A DNA stretch of 64,000 nt from Hofstenia miamia (GCA_004352715.1 SCFE01000120.1:571308-635307), one strand, 5' to 3'; positions 20,347 to 34,437 are shown, counted from the stretch's first letter. Numbers and translations are program-made. The notes: generated from the letters alone by a model not told the origin.

Positions 20347-21920
20347 GATATGATTCATAATTAAATATAATAGATTTTATGATTAGAATAAATAGATTTT
20401 AGTTAATAACAGATGTCAAAATGAATAATGACGACATTGATAAAATAAATAATATTTAGTGCAATCGTTTTGAAAGTGGAATCGCGAAAATTGCTGAAGC
20501 CTCCAGTCAATTAGATGTATTAAATCGTCAACTTCACGAACAAAATATATCCTTAACTAAGATGACGAAAGCATGTCACCAACTGCTCGAAAGTGTACAA
20601 GCTTCAACAGAAGCAGCTAACGCTAAAAAACAAGCATCAGAGGCACTGCTCAAGGACATTACCAAACAGAGCAAAACTATTGAAAAGGAAAAGGTATTGT
20701 GAAAACGTCTCAGTTTAAATGACATGATTTTAACGAGCACTTTAAACAATTAACCCTTTCAAGTCTGAACCTAGGTAATTGAATTTTTATTATAAAAACT
20801 GTATGATGCATATTTAGTAGACTATAGATGACTTTTTTATGATTTTATAAAAAGCTTCTTTCATAATAATGGTGGGACCTATGTATCCCATTAGACCTTT
20901 CACTTGGGATTAATGGTTCCCGTTAGGCTCATGTAAACATTAGCGGGAACTATAGTTCTCGTTCGACTCGAAAGGGTTAAAGGGAATCACATCTATAGAA
21001 ACTGTGTAACATCAGTAGACTAAATGAATCTGCATTATCCATTCGCTATTACTGTGTAAAGTACAAGCACAAGAAAGTTAAAAATGTCATCAATGCGTAT
21101 GTTTTTATTCAGATTAGAATGCATTTTTGAAAAATCTGTGTATTTCATCATTTTTAGTTTACAATAGACAATTGAAGACCTTATAAACACAACTTTCAAT
21201 TTAAATAAACACCTTGATGAAATTTTTAAAGTATTTCTAGCTTCTTCCTTGTACTTGCAAATGAATACAGTTTCTATAGTTGTGACTTCTCTGTCTTAAC
21301 GTCCTTGAAATAGTATTACAAAAACGTTAGATTTAGGTTTTAATAATTTAGTTGAGAGAATTTGTGATTGGAACCTCTTGTTAAGCATAGAATTAAATTT
21401 TAGAGAATTGCACAAGATGCGCTTGATGAAGCCATTCCAGCATTAGAACAAGCTAAACTGGCTTTAGATGAGTTGGAAAAAGCTGATGTAACTGAAATTC
21501 GTTCATTTGCAAAGCCGCATCAAAAGGTGCAAGATGTCGGAGAATGCATACTCATCTTGCACAACATTAAAGAAGTGAACTGGAAGGCAGCAAAGGGGAT
21601 GATGGCTGAACCAAACTTTCTATCTACTCTCAAAAATATGAATGTCGAGGCGATTTCAGGTCAACAAATTCGCACAGTTAAATCGTATCTTTCAAAGTTA
21701 AAGACTAACTTTCACGAAATGCGATCGATATCAAAGGCTGGGGCTGGACTTTGGAAATTCGTGGTGGCAGTAATCGGATATTGTGATGTGCTGAAAGAAG
21801 TGAAGCCGAAGAAAGACTTGGTGAGTAATCTTTTATTAAAACTAACAGCTAGATGCTAACATGAATGTGATGGAAACGTGCGTAAAAATCAATGATTTAG
21901 GTTAACCGCTTAGAAAAGGA
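20342..21920 (+). repeat. Direct second copy of 18473-20051 (exons A14, A15 and start of A16)
   Basis: Essentially identical to the first copy at a constant offset of 1869 bp. A14 copy 20460-20693, A15 copy 21404-21820, and the first 20 bases of A16 at 21901-21920 before the N gap. It also includes the TTAA MITE (20760-20980). A real dynein cannot use a second CC1, so treat this as an unmerged overlap between contigs or haplotypes. Confidence 0.9.
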
Positions 21921-22920
21921 NNNNNNNNNNNNNNNNNNNNNNNNNNNNNNNNNNNNNNNNNNNNNNNNNNNNNNNNNNNNNNNNNNNNNNNNNNNNNNNN
22001 NNNNNNNNNNNNNNNNNNNNNNNNNNNNNNNNNNNNNNNNNNNNNNNNNNNNNNNNNNNNNNNNNNNNNNNNNNNNNNNNNNNNNNNNNNNNNNNNNNNN
22101 NNNNNNNNNNNNNNNNNNNNNNNNNNNNNNNNNNNNNNNNNNNNNNNNNNNNNNNNNNNNNNNNNNNNNNNNNNNNNNNNNNNNNNNNNNNNNNNNNNNN
22201 NNNNNNNNNNNNNNNNNNNNNNNNNNNNNNNNNNNNNNNNNNNNNNNNNNNNNNNNNNNNNNNNNNNNNNNNNNNNNNNNNNNNNNNNNNNNNNNNNNNN
22301 NNNNNNNNNNNNNNNNNNNNNNNNNNNNNNNNNNNNNNNNNNNNNNNNNNNNNNNNNNNNNNNNNNNNNNNNNNNNNNNNNNNNNNNNNNNNNNNNNNNN
22401 NNNNNNNNNNNNNNNNNNNNNNNNNNNNNNNNNNNNNNNNNNNNNNNNNNNNNNNNNNNNNNNNNNNNNNNNNNNNNNNNNNNNNNNNNNNNNNNNNNNN
22501 NNNNNNNNNNNNNNNNNNNNNNNNNNNNNNNNNNNNNNNNNNNNNNNNNNNNNNNNNNNNNNNNNNNNNNNNNNNNNNNNNNNNNNNNNNNNNNNNNNNN
22601 NNNNNNNNNNNNNNNNNNNNNNNNNNNNNNNNNNNNNNNNNNNNNNNNNNNNNNNNNNNNNNNNNNNNNNNNNNNNNNNNNNNNNNNNNNNNNNNNNNNN
22701 NNNNNNNNNNNNNNNNNNNNNNNNNNNNNNNNNNNNNNNNNNNNNNNNNNNNNNNNNNNNNNNNNNNNNNNNNNNNNNNNNNNNNNNNNNNNNNNNNNNN
22801 NNNNNNNNNNNNNNNNNNNNNNNNNNNNNNNNNNNNNNNNNNNNNNNNNNNNNNNNNNNNNNNNNNNNNNNNNNNNNNNNNNNNNNNNNNNNNNNNNNNN
22901 NNNNNNNNNNNNNNNNNNNN
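21921..22920. other. Assembly gap, exactly 1000 N, centre of the palindrome
   Basis: A 1000-N placeholder joining a sequence end to its own reverse complement: GTTAACCGCTTAGAAAAGGA on the left, TCCTTTTCTAAGCGGTTAAC on the right. Confidence 0.99.
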
Positions 22921-24381
22921 TCCTTTTCTAAGCGGTTAACCTAAATCATTGATTTTTACGCACGTTTCCATCACATTCATGTTAGCATCTAGCTGTTAGT
23001 TTTAATAAAAGATTACTCACCAAGTCTTTCTTCGGCTTCACTTCTTTCAGCACATCACAATATCCGATTACTGCCACCACGAATTTCCAAAGTCCAGCCC
23101 CAGCCTTTGATATCGATCGCATTTCGTGAAAGTTAGTCTTTAACTTTGAAAGATACGATTTAACTGTGCGAATTTGTTGACCTGAAATCGCCTCGACATT
23201 CATATTTTTGAGAGTAGATAGAAAGTTTGGTTCAGCCATCATCCCCTTTGCTGCCTTCCAGTTCACTTCTTTAATGTTGTGCAAGATGAGTATGCATTCT
23301 CCGACATCTTGCACCTTTTGATGCGGCTTTGCAAATGAACGAATTTCAGTTACATCAGCTTTTTCCAACTCATCTAAAGCCAGTTTAGCTTGTTCTAATG
23401 CTGGAATGGCTTCATCAAGCGCATCTTGTGCAATTCTCTAAAATTTAATTCTATGCTTAACAAGAGGTTCCAATCACAAATTCTCTCAACTAAATTATTA
23501 AAACCTAAATCTAACGTTTTTGTAATACTATTTCAAGGACGTTAAGACAGAGAAGTCACAACTATAGAAACTGTATTCATTTGCAAGTACAAGGAAGAAG
23601 CTAGAAATACTTTAAAAATTTCATCAAGGTGTTTATTTAAATTGAAAGTTGTGTTTATAAGGTCTTCAATTGTCTATTGTAAACTAAAAATGATGAAATA
23701 CACAGATTTTTCAAAAATGCATTCTAATCTGAATAAAAACATACGCATTGATGACATTTTTAACTTTCTTGTGCTTGTACTTTACACAGTAATAGCGAAT
23801 GGATAATGCAGATTCATTTAGTCTACTGATGTTACACAGTTTCTATAGATGTGATTCCCTTTAACCCTTTCGAGTCGAACGAGAACTATAGTTCCCGCTA
23901 ATGTTTACATGAGCCTAACGGGAACCATTAATCCCAAGTGAAAGGTCTAATGGGATACATAGGTCCCACCATTATTATGAAAGAAGCTTTTTATAAAATC
24001 ATAAAAAAGTCATCTATAGTCTACTAAATATGCATCATACAGTTTTTATAATAAAAATTCAATTACCTAGGTTCAGACTTGAAAGGGTTAATTGTTTAAA
24101 GTGCTCGTTAAAATCATGTCATTTAAACTGAGACGTTTTCACAATACCTTTTCCTTTTCAATAGTTTTGCTCTGTTTGGTAATGTCCTTGAGCAGTGCCT
24201 CTGATGCTTGTTTTTTAGCGTTAGCTGCTTCTGTTGAAGCTTGTACACTTTCGAGCAGTTGGTGACATGCTTTCGTCATCTTAGTTAAGGATATATTTTG
24301 TTCGTGAAGTTGACGATTTAATACATCTAATTGACTGGAGGCTTCAGCAATTTTCGCGATTCCACTTTCAAAACGATTGCA
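22921..24381 (-). CDS. DNAH10: Mirror copy of duplicated dynein exons A16(partial), A15, A14
   Basis: Minus-strand copies: A16 fragment 22921-22940, A15 23021-23437, A14 24148-24381. Coordinates obey x+y=44841 with the plus-strand second copy. Sequence identical; no independent gene is implied. Confidence 0.8.
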
Positions 24382-24522
24382 CTAAATATTATTTATTTTA
24401 TCAATGTCGTCATTATTCATTTTGACATCTGTTATTAACTAAAATCTATTTATTCTAATCATAAAATCTATTATATTTAATTATGAATCATATCAAAATT
24501 ATATATATATATATATATATAN

Positions 24523-24571
<49 letters not shown>

Positions 24572-24584
24572 AAGAAATACTCAC

Positions 24585-26243
24585 CGCTCATTTTCAGAGC
24601 TTAATCCATTAATGAGTTTGTCTGCAGCGATGAGTCTACGATGCATTGTATCGTTTTTCTCTTGTAACATCTTCTTCTCGTTGATTGTTTTTGCATATTC
24701 TTTGTTCAACTCCTCTAGACGTTCATTGAGTCTATCAACTTCTTGTAAAGTGTGGTCGAGTATCGCCTTTGCTTTACTATACTCCTTTTCTAAGCGGTTA
24801 ACCTAAATCATTGATTTTTACGCACGTTTCCATCACATTCATGTTAGCATCTAGCTGTTAGTTTTAATAAAAGATTACTCACCAAGTCTTTCTTCGGCTT
24901 CACTTCTTTCAGCACATCACAATATCCGATTACTGCCACCACGAATTTCCAAAGTCCAGCCCCAGCCTTTGATATCGATCGCATTTCGTGAAAGTTAGTC
25001 TTTAACTTTGAAAGATACGATTTAACTGTGCGAATTTGTTGACCTGAAATCGCCTCGACATTCATATTTTTGAGAGTAGATAGAAAGTTTGGTTCAGCCA
25101 TCATCCCCTTTGCTGCCTTCCAGTTCACTTCTTTAATGTTGTGCAAGATGAGTATGCATTCTCCGACATCTTGCACCTTTTGATGCGGCTTTGCAAATGA
25201 ACGAATTTCAGTTACATCAGCTTTTTCCAACTCATCTAAAGCCAGTTTAGCTTGTTCTAATGCTGGAATGGCTTCATCAAGCGCATCTTGTGCAATTCTC
25301 TAAAATTTAATTCTATGCTTAACAAGAGGTTCCAATCACAAATTCTCTCAACTAAATTATTAAAACCTAAATCTAACGTTTTTGTAATACTATTTCAAGG
25401 ACGTTAAGACAGAGAAGTCACAACTATAGAAACTGTATTCATTTGCAAGTACAAGGAAGAAGCTAGAAATACTTTAAAAATTTCATCAAGGTGTTTATTT
25501 AAATTGAAAGTTGTGTTTATAAGGTCTTCAATTGTCTATTGTAAACTAAAAATGATGAAATACACAGATTTTTCAAAAATGCATTCTAATCTGAATAAAA
25601 ACATACGCATTGATGACATTTTTAACTTTCTTGTGCTTGTACTTTACACAGTAATAGCGAATGGATAATGCAGATTCATTTAGTCTACTGATGTTACACA
25701 GTTTCTATAGATGTGATTCCCTTTAACCCTTTCGAGTCGAACGAGAACTATAGTTCCCGCTAATGTTTACATGAGCCTAACGGGAACCATTAATCCCAAG
25801 TGAAAGGTCTAATGGGATACATAGGTCCCACCATTATTATGAAAGAAGCTTTTTATAAAATCATAAAAAAGTCATCTATAGTCTACTAAATATGCATCAT
25901 ACAGTTTTTATAATAAAAATTCAATTACCTAGGTTCAGACTTGAAAGGGTTAATTGTTTAAAGTGCTCGTTAAAATCATGTCATTTAAACTGAGACGTTT
26001 TCACAATACCTTTTCCTTTTCAATAGTTTTGCTCTGTTTGGTAATGTCCTTGAGCAGTGCCTCTGATGCTTGTTTTTTAGCGTTAGCTGCTTCTGTTGAA
26101 GCTTGTACACTTTCGAGCAGTTGGTGACATGCTTTCGTCATCTTAGTTAAGGATATATTTTGTTCGTGAAGTTGACGATTTAATACATCTAATTGACTGG
26201 AGGCTTCAGCAATTTTCGCGATTCCACTTTCAAAACGATTGCA
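24585..26243 (-). CDS. DNAH10: Mirror copy of dynein exons A16, A15, A14 (first copy)
   Basis: A16 24585-24802, A15 24883-25299, A14 26010-26243, following x+y=44834 with 18591-20249. The same stalk sequence (VTEIRSFAKP etc.), same splice sites and same TTAA MITE (25723-25943). Confidence 0.8.
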
Positions 26244-26355
26244 CTAAATATTATTTATTTTATCAATGTCGTCATTATTCATTTTGACATCTGTTATTAA
26301 CTAAAATCTATTTATTCTAATCATAAAATCTATTATATTTAATTATGAATCATAT

Positions 26356-26390
<35 letters not shown>

Positions 26391-26644
26391 CCCGCTTTTT
26401 TGCTATGAAAAATGGAAAAACCTTGCATTTGGCGGGAAACTGCCCGAAATTGCTAAGGCATTTAGCGAGAATCGCACTTTTTCCCCAAAAACCCTATTTT
26501 TTGGCCATTGCTCCCGCAGTATTCACTCGAACTTAAAAATATTTACCGTGGGGGAAGGTAAATTAAAGAGACACTACCATGCTAAATTTCAAAGATTTAT
26601 GTTTGGAAACGCGGTTAAGATGAGGTTTTTAAAAAACATTTAGC

Positions 26645-26686
<42 letters not shown>

Positions 26687-26719
26687 TATTTATATATGAG
26701 GTAAAAGTTGAATAAATAC

Positions 26720-28391
26720 CTGTGATTTTATGTATTTTTCTCTTGAATTAAGAATTTCTGTGAACGTTTGAATAAATTCAAGATAAACTTTTGGTGTGAT
26801 ATAAACTTGTCTACGAAGTTTATTTGAAAAATCCTCACTAAGCTTAATAACAGAAGCATGCATTTCTACAACGTATTGTATAATTGAATTTAATGAATTG
26901 CCCGGTATATATCTATTTTCTGACATAAACACTTCTGCCACGGCTTGTAGAGCTTGAATTGGCCAGTCAAACATCCAATTAATGCAGGTGCCTGAAATTA
27001 GACCGGGAAAATTTCTGCATCTATTTCGAAGTGTGTCACCAACGGGAGAAGTTGTAAAAACTAAACATTTTCAAATGTATTACATGGTGTAATCTAGGTC
27101 ATACCAATATGAAGATTTCTCCGACATTTATTTATGTAATATTGCCAAATGCTGTCTTTCAGTTGAGGAACCCCCATCTGTTGTGCTTCAGATCTGTAAG
27201 TACTAATGATGTTTTCTTTTTCTTCATCATTAAATAATGAAGGTACCATGCCGATAGTGAGCATGTTATTTATCAAATTCAAAAATCCTAAGCATGTGTT
27301 TTAATTGAACAGGTAGATAAGAAGGAGAAACAAAATTTACATGTAATTTATATACATCTTTCTTTTCTAAAAGAGTACCATTTGTCAGCAAACTCACAAA
27401 ATTTCTGTTTGAATTTACATTATTATGGGGGGAGACTCCTGTTCCACCTGTCAAAATATTACCATCCATGGAGGGTAGATTATAATGTCCTGATGAAGTA
27501 GTTCTTAACTTAAAACTTTGATCAGCAAATATACGGGTATCTGTTTCAAAATTAAGTTTACATTTTGCACTTTTAAGCGCCTGTTTGTTCAATAATAGCA
27601 GCAACTTGCCATTAATAACTTTGCACTCTATAGTGCAAAATTGGGTGCCCCAAAAATAACACACTCCTCTATGGCGAAGTGTTTATAATTTTTTATAAAA
27701 AACCATCAAAGATTTAAAAAAAAATTCTATAATTTAGGGTTACTTGATAATTTATTGTTTATTAATATTGTCTGTAGTACAAGATTAATAATATGCCTAA
27801 AAATTTTAATTATTGATGTATATCTTAATGCATTACCTTCTTGCACAATATTGCTGTCTTTTATATGGAACATTATTGTATCATCTTTTCCTAGTTGCTC
27901 ATACAATAATTTGAGGTCATCGCGGAAATGTCCTTCAGTGTACGAACGATTTATACGTATTGCAAAGTACTTATGACCTAAAGAAGGCTTTCTTCATAAA
28001 CCTTACATTTCTATTCACATTCACAATGTAATGTTTTTGTTCACAAACCTGCTGCATACCCAGCCAACTTCACCAAAACCTGCTTTCCATTGTCTCCATT
28101 ACTAACGATTAGACAGTTGCCTTGCTCCAATCGCAAAACTCGATGAATTCTGGTGAGATGCTCGATTGCATAATCGAAAAATACGAGTTTAATTGGTGGG
28201 TTTTTCTCATTGTAGGTATTTAGAATTTCTTTGAAAAGCACCTTGCAGATTACGTAGTTCTTTACATCTTCGTATATTCTTGGTTCGGAATCACTTATGG
28301 CAGCAGCAAAATCTCCAAAAAGAATAGGATCTTCCAAAATATAAATCGCGTCCTCTTTAAATCTTTCTTCAATTATATTTGCGATCTTGTC
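26720..28391 (-). CDS. DNAH10: Mirror copy of dynein exons A13 to A10
   Basis: A13 26720-27060, A12 27105-27287, A11 27837-27977, A10 28049-28391. The AAA4 loop variant SNGDNGKQ is present here too. The A11 intron repeat and unknown ORF are mirrored at about 27288-27836. Confidence 0.8.
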
Positions 28392-28583
28392 CTAAATGCT
28401 TACATTGTTGTATACATCTACATATATGCATATAATAAAGTTTATATAATATATTTAAGATATTTACGTACATATATCCAGTATATATATACAGTATCGC
28501 TCCGAAAGTGTTTTCCGATGTATGTTTTGCCTATTTAAAGCTTCTTTCTACACTATTTTATTTTTTAAATTTTTTAAATGCCT

Positions 28584-28944
28584 ATAAAAGACCTCGTTAA
28601 AGCAGTGATTATTTCTTTTTGCAAGATAATGCGAGGCCCCATACTGCTCAGGCTTCAATGAACAAGTTCCATCAACTTGGATTCCACATTCTCCATCCAC
28701 CTCTTACATAAGTCCTTCTGACTTTTACCTGTTCCATCCGATGAAGGGTTCAATAAGAAACAAATAATACATCGTCAAGAAGAAATTGTGAGTGATTTGA
28801 ATCAGTGGTTTGCCGCTAAACCAACTGATTTCCAAATTCTTTCGGAAAGGTTGCAAAGTTCTATCAACGTCTATTTCAGCCACTTACGTCAAACAAGCTA
28901 ATTGAGACGCTTGTTTGTACCCCATGCTTTATCATGTTATACTG
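28584..28944 (+). mobile_element. Mirror copy of the mariner transposase relic
   Basis: Reverse complement of 15890-16250, so the transposase reads on the plus strand here (ASMNKFHQLGFHI, HPPL, SPSDFYLF). Confidence 0.75.
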
Positions 28945-29164
28945 TTTCAGGAATAAAAATGATGAAAAAACTACTTGTTTTCAATATCATACTTAATTAG
29001 GCAAAATATATATATATATATTAGAGATATGCTATGTAAATTCATTTAGTTTATAAGCACTTTTTTATGCATTTCAACCACTTATGGATCATCGTCAAAA
29101 TATAATATTGTGGCCAATATATCAATATATATATATATATATAATGTATATGATAACATCTTAC

Positions 29165-30962
29165 ATTGAAAAAATAACGATCAGCCTCATTAATTAATCG
29201 ATCATGAAAGACCCGGAGGCATTCGTTCCTCCACAACCTTATAAGTTTTGTTACAGAATCAATAGACTTTGGTGTAGCTTTGCAAAGTCCTTGAAAAACT
29301 CGAGAAATATCTCGCAAATTGAATATGTAATGAAACCGTGTGGGTGTCGGCAGAAGTTTCTGTAAGATCGCCTTGTAAAGCTCTAATGTGGCGTATGATA
29401 TTACTTCAACAATGCTGATGTCCATCGAAGGAAACGAACTTAAGTGGCCCCCAAGAATAGATGCGTAAATTGAAATGACGGAGTCATCACTTGGGAAAGG
29501 AACATTGAATACACAGAATAGGCTGACGAATCTACTGTCTAGCTCATTTCTTCCACCTCCGGGCTAAATGCAAACAGTTTATACAGTATTTTTCCCTGAA
29601 ATTTCAAGATAGATTGCCTCGTGCATTTTACGAATTTATTTTCCAAAAATTGAAAAAATTATATAGTTTTAGTGATAATAATATGTATGTAGTCTTTGAT
29701 AAATAAAAAATTCATTCGTTTTTTACTTTATCACAGTGGTAAAACCTTTTTTTAATGTTACAATTTTCAAATGTTTAATTCAACAATGTTAAAAATATAC
29801 TTTGCCCATGGCACCGAAGTACTGGATATCTTTGAAATGCTGTACACAGAGTTCCTTTCCTCTGCTGTACATGATTCCTTTCTCAATTAAAAGTTTCAGC
29901 AATGCTATTGGTTGCTGCGTTCCGTATTCATCAACCTATAAATATCCATTTACAATCCTGAGTTTTTAATAAATAAAACAATATTGTTTATACAGGGTGT
30001 TTCAATTATTTTTTGTATTAAATAACCAGAAAATGAGTTTATATTCAAGCTGACACCGTCAGACGAAGGATTCAAAAGTCTTTTTCATAGTTTACATATC
30101 GATCGATTTCAGGGTTATTTTCAAACGCTCTTCCAGCTCCGGGATGTTGGTTGTCCGTAGTTTGTGATAAAGATTGTCTCGTTGATAGATCAGGAAATTT
30201 CCAAGGCCATGCTATTGTACCACCATGTCCAATCCATCTTCCCCTGAGATGTTCGCTCACATTTGTCAAGGAATCTCCTGAAGAAGAATTTCAACAAACA
30301 ACTTCGAATTTCGAACAAGGACAATATTTTCAAATATAAATAGCCTGAAAATACGATGAGCTGAAACACCCTGTATTATAATTATCTTCACTCTTATCAA
30401 CAATATATAACTTATTCGAATCCCCATAAATAACTTTAGTGTTTTCCCAAATTTAGAAAGCCTAGATATATTATTATAGAAGTTGCATTGTTGTGTGATT
30501 ACGTTGTAAGCTAAATAAATATAATATTGTACTCAATCGAAATCTAGGTTTATTGGTATTAATAATTTATTGCTAATGTTTTATAAACATAATGTTTTCT
30601 TTTAAGTCTTTTTATATATCAGTCTGTGTTTTTGGCTAATGTAAAAAATATATTAATTAGATGGTAGTTACATATTACTATGTTTTTTGTAAAGAAAATT
30701 TGATTTTTACCTCGGGCATGTTTAGGTCATCAATGAAAACGTGAAGCTTTTTTCCGGTCACAGGACCATAAATATCTTTGGTACGTCTTTCAACGTTGGC
30801 TTCTAAGTTCATCTGGAAATCCGCCGATGAAGTACTCGAAGAGAAGTTGATGTGTAAAATCAGGTTTTTGTCACTGTTAAGACTACGTAAAAAACTTTGT
30901 ATGACAGCTGTTTTGCACGTCCCTGTCTCTCCAACAAAGAGGGCCGATTGCTGCGCTTTATT
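29165..30962 (-). CDS. DNAH10: Mirror copy of dynein exons A9, A8, A7
   Basis: A9 29165-29563, A8 29801-29935, A7 30711-30962. The mariner element with CAGGGTGTTTCA ends is mirrored at 29994-30374 between A8 and A7. Sequence matches the plus-strand arm. Confidence 0.8.
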
Positions 30963-31293
30963 CTAAATACATTTCCCATTTATTAAACATGCTCGGTGTA
31001 TCCATGATAACGCAAATCGTTTTCTCCAGATTTCCAAACTGTTTTATTCAAATCTACTAAAAATCCTGAGCTATTGTGTTCGAAAATGAAATTGCCATCT
31101 TTTAAAAGTTTGTTATTCCTTCCATTTTTTAGGTTCAGATAATCAAGATTTCTGAAGCCCTATTCAGTTTCACGGTACGTAAGTCAGAAGTCATGGTGCC
31201 CCATAAAAATGACATACTCCTCTATGGCGAAGTGTTTAAAATTTTTTATAAAGCCATCAAAGATTTAAAAAATTTTTTATAATTTAGGATTAA

Positions 31294-31799
31294 CACTAGT
31301 ACTCCGAAAATTTAATCCACCCTTTAATTCCTAATCCGGTCCTAAATGACCGGTATTTGTGTAGCATTTATTACAGTGAGATTTATACAAGCATTCAGGT
31401 TCATATTTAATAAACACTGCTACTGCTATCTGATGCAATATCCCACATAATTTAATTAAGAGTCTCTTGCCATTAATTTTTAACTAAAACGATCAAAACT
31501 CTTAAATACATGCTCAATATAAAGTATATTACTGCATAAATATAACTACACAAACGCATGCATGAAATGTTTAGTCTGGGTCACATATGACCGGTTTTCG
31601 GAGTTTAAGGGGTATTAATGATTTTTAATATCTAAGTCTGTCTGTTTTCCGAAAATGTCATCAATTCGTACTTTACAGCAGAATTAGTGAATATAGGTGT
31701 AAACTTGTAAAAATTTTTACATAGGTACATACATAGGGAAGTAGTTGTTTAACAATTGCATCAAAAACGGTCACAAATGACCGGTTCGGAGTTCTAGTG
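31294..31799 (-). mobile_element. Mirror copy of the 506-bp piggyBac-like element
   Basis: Reverse complement of 13035-13540, with the CTAGTG/CACTAG ends and CCGGTCA palindromes. Confidence 0.75.
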
Positions 31800-31896
31800 T
31801 TACTTGATAATTTATTGTTTATTAATATTGTCTGTAGTACAAGATTAATAATATGCCTAAAAATTTTAATTATTGGTGTATATCTTAAATGTTTAC

Positions 31897-33046
31897 CATT
31901 GATTCTAAGATCCATGTGTATCTTACGGTGTCAATCGTTGGAACAATAATTTCACTGAATTTCACGGATGGATCATATTTATACTCTCTGACGAAGTAAG
32001 ACCATGGGTTCCATCGTTTCTGTGCAACATTAAAATGCCAGTCGTATAGCAGCTCATTTCCTGTTAGAGTAGTTGTATAAGTAATAACATACAACTAAAC
32101 TTACCTGGCAGTTCACCAGCTTTTGGAAAAGCACCACTGCTGCAGTCGAATAGAACTGGTAACCCTGATAGAGTTTTTACTCTTTTATCAAACTCTGGTC
32201 TAATGTGGTCTTCCAAATCAGCCCCCAATGACCAATAAAGTGCTTCAATAAAGAACATCTCCAGCTCAAAACTGTTCGTTATATTTTTTGCGCACATGCA
32301 TTCAATCATTATAGTCAATTGACGTACCTAAAATAGGGGAAGTTGTTAACATTATTTGTGGTACGAAGATCTCCATCATAGCAGGATTACAAAATGTCTT
32401 CAGATATTGAGTAATGTCTGAAATTGATAAATTTCTTCAGTTACCCTATTTAGATGCAGAGTTTTCAAGCCTAAGAACTTGGTTCAAGTAGTTGCTCACC
32501 ATGTTAAGTTCAGTTCTTGGAATGATGTGTTTTGAAGGATCAGTTGAATTTGGATTGTCTTCAATAATTAGAAACAATGAATGCACAAATTTGTCAAAAA
32601 GAACTTGAAAGAGATCAGAAGAATATTTAGTGTTTTTTAGCCATTGATTCCAGTATACATCGTATTTCAAATTCTTTGGGTCGACATATACCATTCCGCA
32701 TCGAGAGATAGTTGCAGGTGAAGCATATTGTAGGTCTCCAACCTAAAGATATCGAATGAGTAAAGGCTTAGTTTTAAGAAGTAATGATAAACCTCAAAGA
32801 GCAATGAACAGTTTTTTTGAAGTCTTATTCGTTCTCCATTGGCGAGTGTTAACAGCTTGTTATCGTCCATTACGGAATTCATGTTTTCTACCCATAACGC
32901 ATCGACATCACCATCAAACAGTATACAGCGATGCTCGTTTCGATCAGTTGGCCGATTTATTTCACGAAATATGCTTGATAGCAATCCATCTTTCCAATCT
33001 CTTGTTACTGGAATCAATATGCCATATAGTTCGATTACAGTTACGG
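31897..33046 (-). CDS. DNAH10: Mirror copy of dynein exons A6 to A3
   Basis: A6 31897-32060, A5 32105-32327, A4 32500-32742, A3 32793-33046, all with the same splice sites as the plus arm. AAA2 Walker B and GMVYVDP are intact. Confidence 0.8.
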
Positions 33047-34058
33047 CTAAAATCAAATTATTCAACATTCTTGTATATAGTTCAGCATAGGTCGAACAAT
33101 TTTTTAGAAATTTTTAAATTTTTAGTTTTTTTTTAAGTTTTTTTTTCGAATTGATTCATGAAAAATCTCATTTTTTGTAAACGTTTATCTAATTTGTTCC
33201 AACTTGTTGTATATGAATGATCAATATATTTAATACTATGGAATTGGTTCCGTGGATAGCAGATGCTGTCCACTTCCTTTTAACTAAGTTTTGTTATCTG
33301 CTGCAGTGGCATCATACCATAGGGGACCTGCGACCTGCCCACTAATTTTTTTTAAAAATTGTCAGCATTTTGAATAACTTCAATGGCCTTCGCACATATA
33401 GTCTAGACCAATTCAATGCCAAGCTTCTGTAATATCATGCACAACTGCATACGAAATTAATTTAAATGTCATTTTTTGTACCCATAGCGATGTTATGCAG
33501 GACTTCAAAATTTAAATGCAACTCAAGCATTCGATAGAGTTCCGAGGTAATTTCGAGTATCGAACTACATTCCAGTGCTCGCAAAGGTTTAGTACATATG
33601 TAAACAATGTAAACAAACCAATTTCCCTGCTTAGGAGAAAGATTTAATTATGATTAAAGTTTTCAATATAAATATAGAAATGAATATACATTAAAAATTT
33701 CTTCAATGGAGTTAAGCTTGCGTAAATACTTCCAGAGTGACGTTAAATGACAATTAAAAAGCCTGGCGTAGAAATTGAAAATTGCACGGGGATTTTGTCA
33801 TTTGGATCACAGAATTTACTCCAACTTACACGAAAATTCTACGTTGAAAGTGTGAAATTAATTGAGGTGTATTTGAATTAAATGGAAAAATGATGGATTA
33901 TTAATTCAGTTTCACAGAAAATATTGATGGACTTTCATTACCGTGGTAAGACTGAAAAAGTACAAGGCTAGTGCGTGTATCCATGCCCAGTTTCTATAAA
34001 ATCTCAGTTCTGTAATAATTGTATTTCGAGCTTATTTTATATATTTGAAGTAACTTAC

Positions 34059-34404
34059 CTTTTGGATTCATTATGTTGATTTTTAGAGGAACTTTGGTTT
34101 TTTGTCTTGCTTGACACAGCATGTTGATGATGACAGATTTTCCTCCGCAAGTTGGGCCAACTACCATGCAAGTATGTCGAGTTTCCATCGTCTCATAAAG
34201 CTGAACAACTTTTTCCATCTAAAAGTAAGTTAAGCACTGATATTTGATATCGATTTTTACCTGATGGCTTAAGGGAATAATATTGCTCTCATTTATTGAT
34301 TCCTTAACTGCCTCATAGAATTCGTGATCAAAACTTCGAGGGCAATCCAATCCAGGAAACAAATCATTTACGAGGCCCAAAAATAGGGGTATATCCTCAT
34401 GAAC
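34059..34404 (-). CDS. DNAH10: Mirror copy of dynein exons A2 and A1, A1 truncated at its 5' side
   Basis: A2 34059-34218 and A1 34261 to about 34404. The match to the plus arm stops at TGTTCATGAGG; beyond it this arm reads CTTTAAAGATGT-unlike sequence with no in-frame acceptor, whereas the plus arm has TTTAG at 10421-10425. This copy is therefore the defective end. Confidence 0.75.
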
Positions 34405-34434
34405 AGAAATTTATATACATTTCTAGACTTACAT

Positions 34435-34437
<3 letters not shown>

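Noticed and set aside
10430-34404. A genuine 24-kb palindrome (as on sex chromosomes) or two head-to-head dynein genes
   Set aside because: The mirrored N, the exact 1000-N centre, and a broken exon at one arm end all point to contig duplication in assembly.
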